The notes beneath the pieces were generated by a model. It searched no databases, was not told the origin of the DNA, and was given only the letters and a program-made list of their open reading frames with translations. Source: Candidatus Roizmanbacteria bacterium (GTDB lineage Bacteria > Patescibacteriota > Microgenomatia > UBA1406 > GWC2-37-13). Taken from it: a stretch of 12,355 nt of DNA. The stretch is from positions 1 through 12,355 of the forward strand of contig JALWZV010000066.1 of the NCBI GenBank assembly GCA_027002315.1. Reading direction: 5' to 3'. A program made the position numbers and the translations under genes. Positions within the stretch are counted from its first letter, which is position 1; every line of letters begins with the position of its first letter. This document shows, in pieces, positions 12,032 through 12,355 of this stretch.

Positions 12032-12355
12032 GATAAAAATCCTCTTTAGCAAAGAATAATTTTAATTGACAAAGTTGCTTCCTCCTTAAATTTGCCTTAG
12101 AAATAACCTTATTAAAAAATAGAGTTTTGAACATAATTATTATATTGTTTTAACGTTGTCAGAACAGTCTATACTAAAATATACTGTTATCAAAATGATC
12201 TTCAGTCTATTTTAAAGCCTTATTAAGAATGTGGTAGATTTATAACTCAATGCACGAATAATTATATAAGAATGAAGAATAAAGATTAAAGAATGATGAA
12301 TACGATTGTACTTTGCATCTAGTATCTTGTATTTAACTATATTTATATATAAAGT
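12032..12355. other. AT-rich spacer downstream of leuS
   Basis: I see no gene of normal size in these 324 bases. There is a weak CTTT-AGC-AAAG dyad at about 12044-12054 that is too short to call a terminator. A promoter-like pair lies at 12156-12185. From about 12266 to the end there are recurring words (AAGAATAAAGA, TAAAGAATGA, TAGTATCTTGTATTT) like those in the 4276-4704 spacer, which suggests the same class of intergenic debris. Confidence 0.6.
12156..12185 (+). promoter_or_regulatory. Promoter-like pair with no gene behind it in the window
   Basis: TTGTCA (12156-12161) and TATACT (12180-12185) are 18 bases apart, each matching the sigma-70 consensus at 5 of 6 positions. A second TATACT lies at 12170-12175. 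An ATG sits 9 bases after the box at 12195, but it opens only a six-codon frame (MIFSLF, stop at 12213-12215). It could drive a small RNA or a gene beyond the window, or be chance in AT-rich DNA. Confidence 0.3.

Noticed and set aside
12044..12054. CTTT-AGC-AAAG as the leuS terminator
   Set aside because: A 4-bp AT-rich stem with no following T tract is too weak to call.

Overview
The window is a compact, AT-rich bacterial segment with eight protein genes, no RNA genes and no recognisable phage, insertion sequence or CRISPR. The gene set points to a small-genome fermenting bacterium of the Candidate Phyla Radiation (Patescibacteria; Microgenomates-like is my guess). It includes an ADP-forming acyl-CoA synthetase, a eukaryote/archaea-type tyrosyl-tRNA synthetase, a SERCA-like Ca2+ ATPase and a family-4 uracil-DNA glycosylase. 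The standard code is used: UGA is a stop in two genes. The lineage is inferred from gene types, not from a marker gene.

Layout. 48-728 (+) is a cytidylate-kinase-like protein. 732-3877 (-) is a two-gene operon, tyrosyl-tRNA synthetase then ADP-forming acyl-CoA synthetase, joined by a TAATG overlap. 3887-4757 is a gene-free spacer of about 0.87 kb. It holds five copies of a palindromic interspersed repeat, then AT-rich repeat debris. 4758-7286 (+) is the Ca2+ P-type ATPase. 7272-8695 (-) is a second two-gene operon, uracil-DNA glycosylase then an uncharacterised all-helical protein that may be a distant DehI-like fold. 8799-9266 (+) is a GNAT acetyltransferase. 9401-12031 (+) is leucyl-tRNA synthetase. 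12032-12355 is an AT-rich spacer that resembles the first one.

The genes do not form one pathway. They are housekeeping functions: translation charging, substrate-level ATP formation, ion export and DNA repair. The most coherent signal is in gene expression. All six transcription-unit-opening genes have a TATAAT-like -10 box ending only 6-10 nt before the start codon, so their mRNAs should be leaderless or nearly so, and none has a Shine-Dalgarno sequence. This rule also moves two start codons, those of the tyrosyl-tRNA synthetase and the GNAT protein, three codons downstream. The second notable item is the repeat cluster at 3926-4275. Its copies show a compensatory base change in the stem and carry small exchangeable hairpins in the centre. 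I see no defence, secretion or mobile system here.
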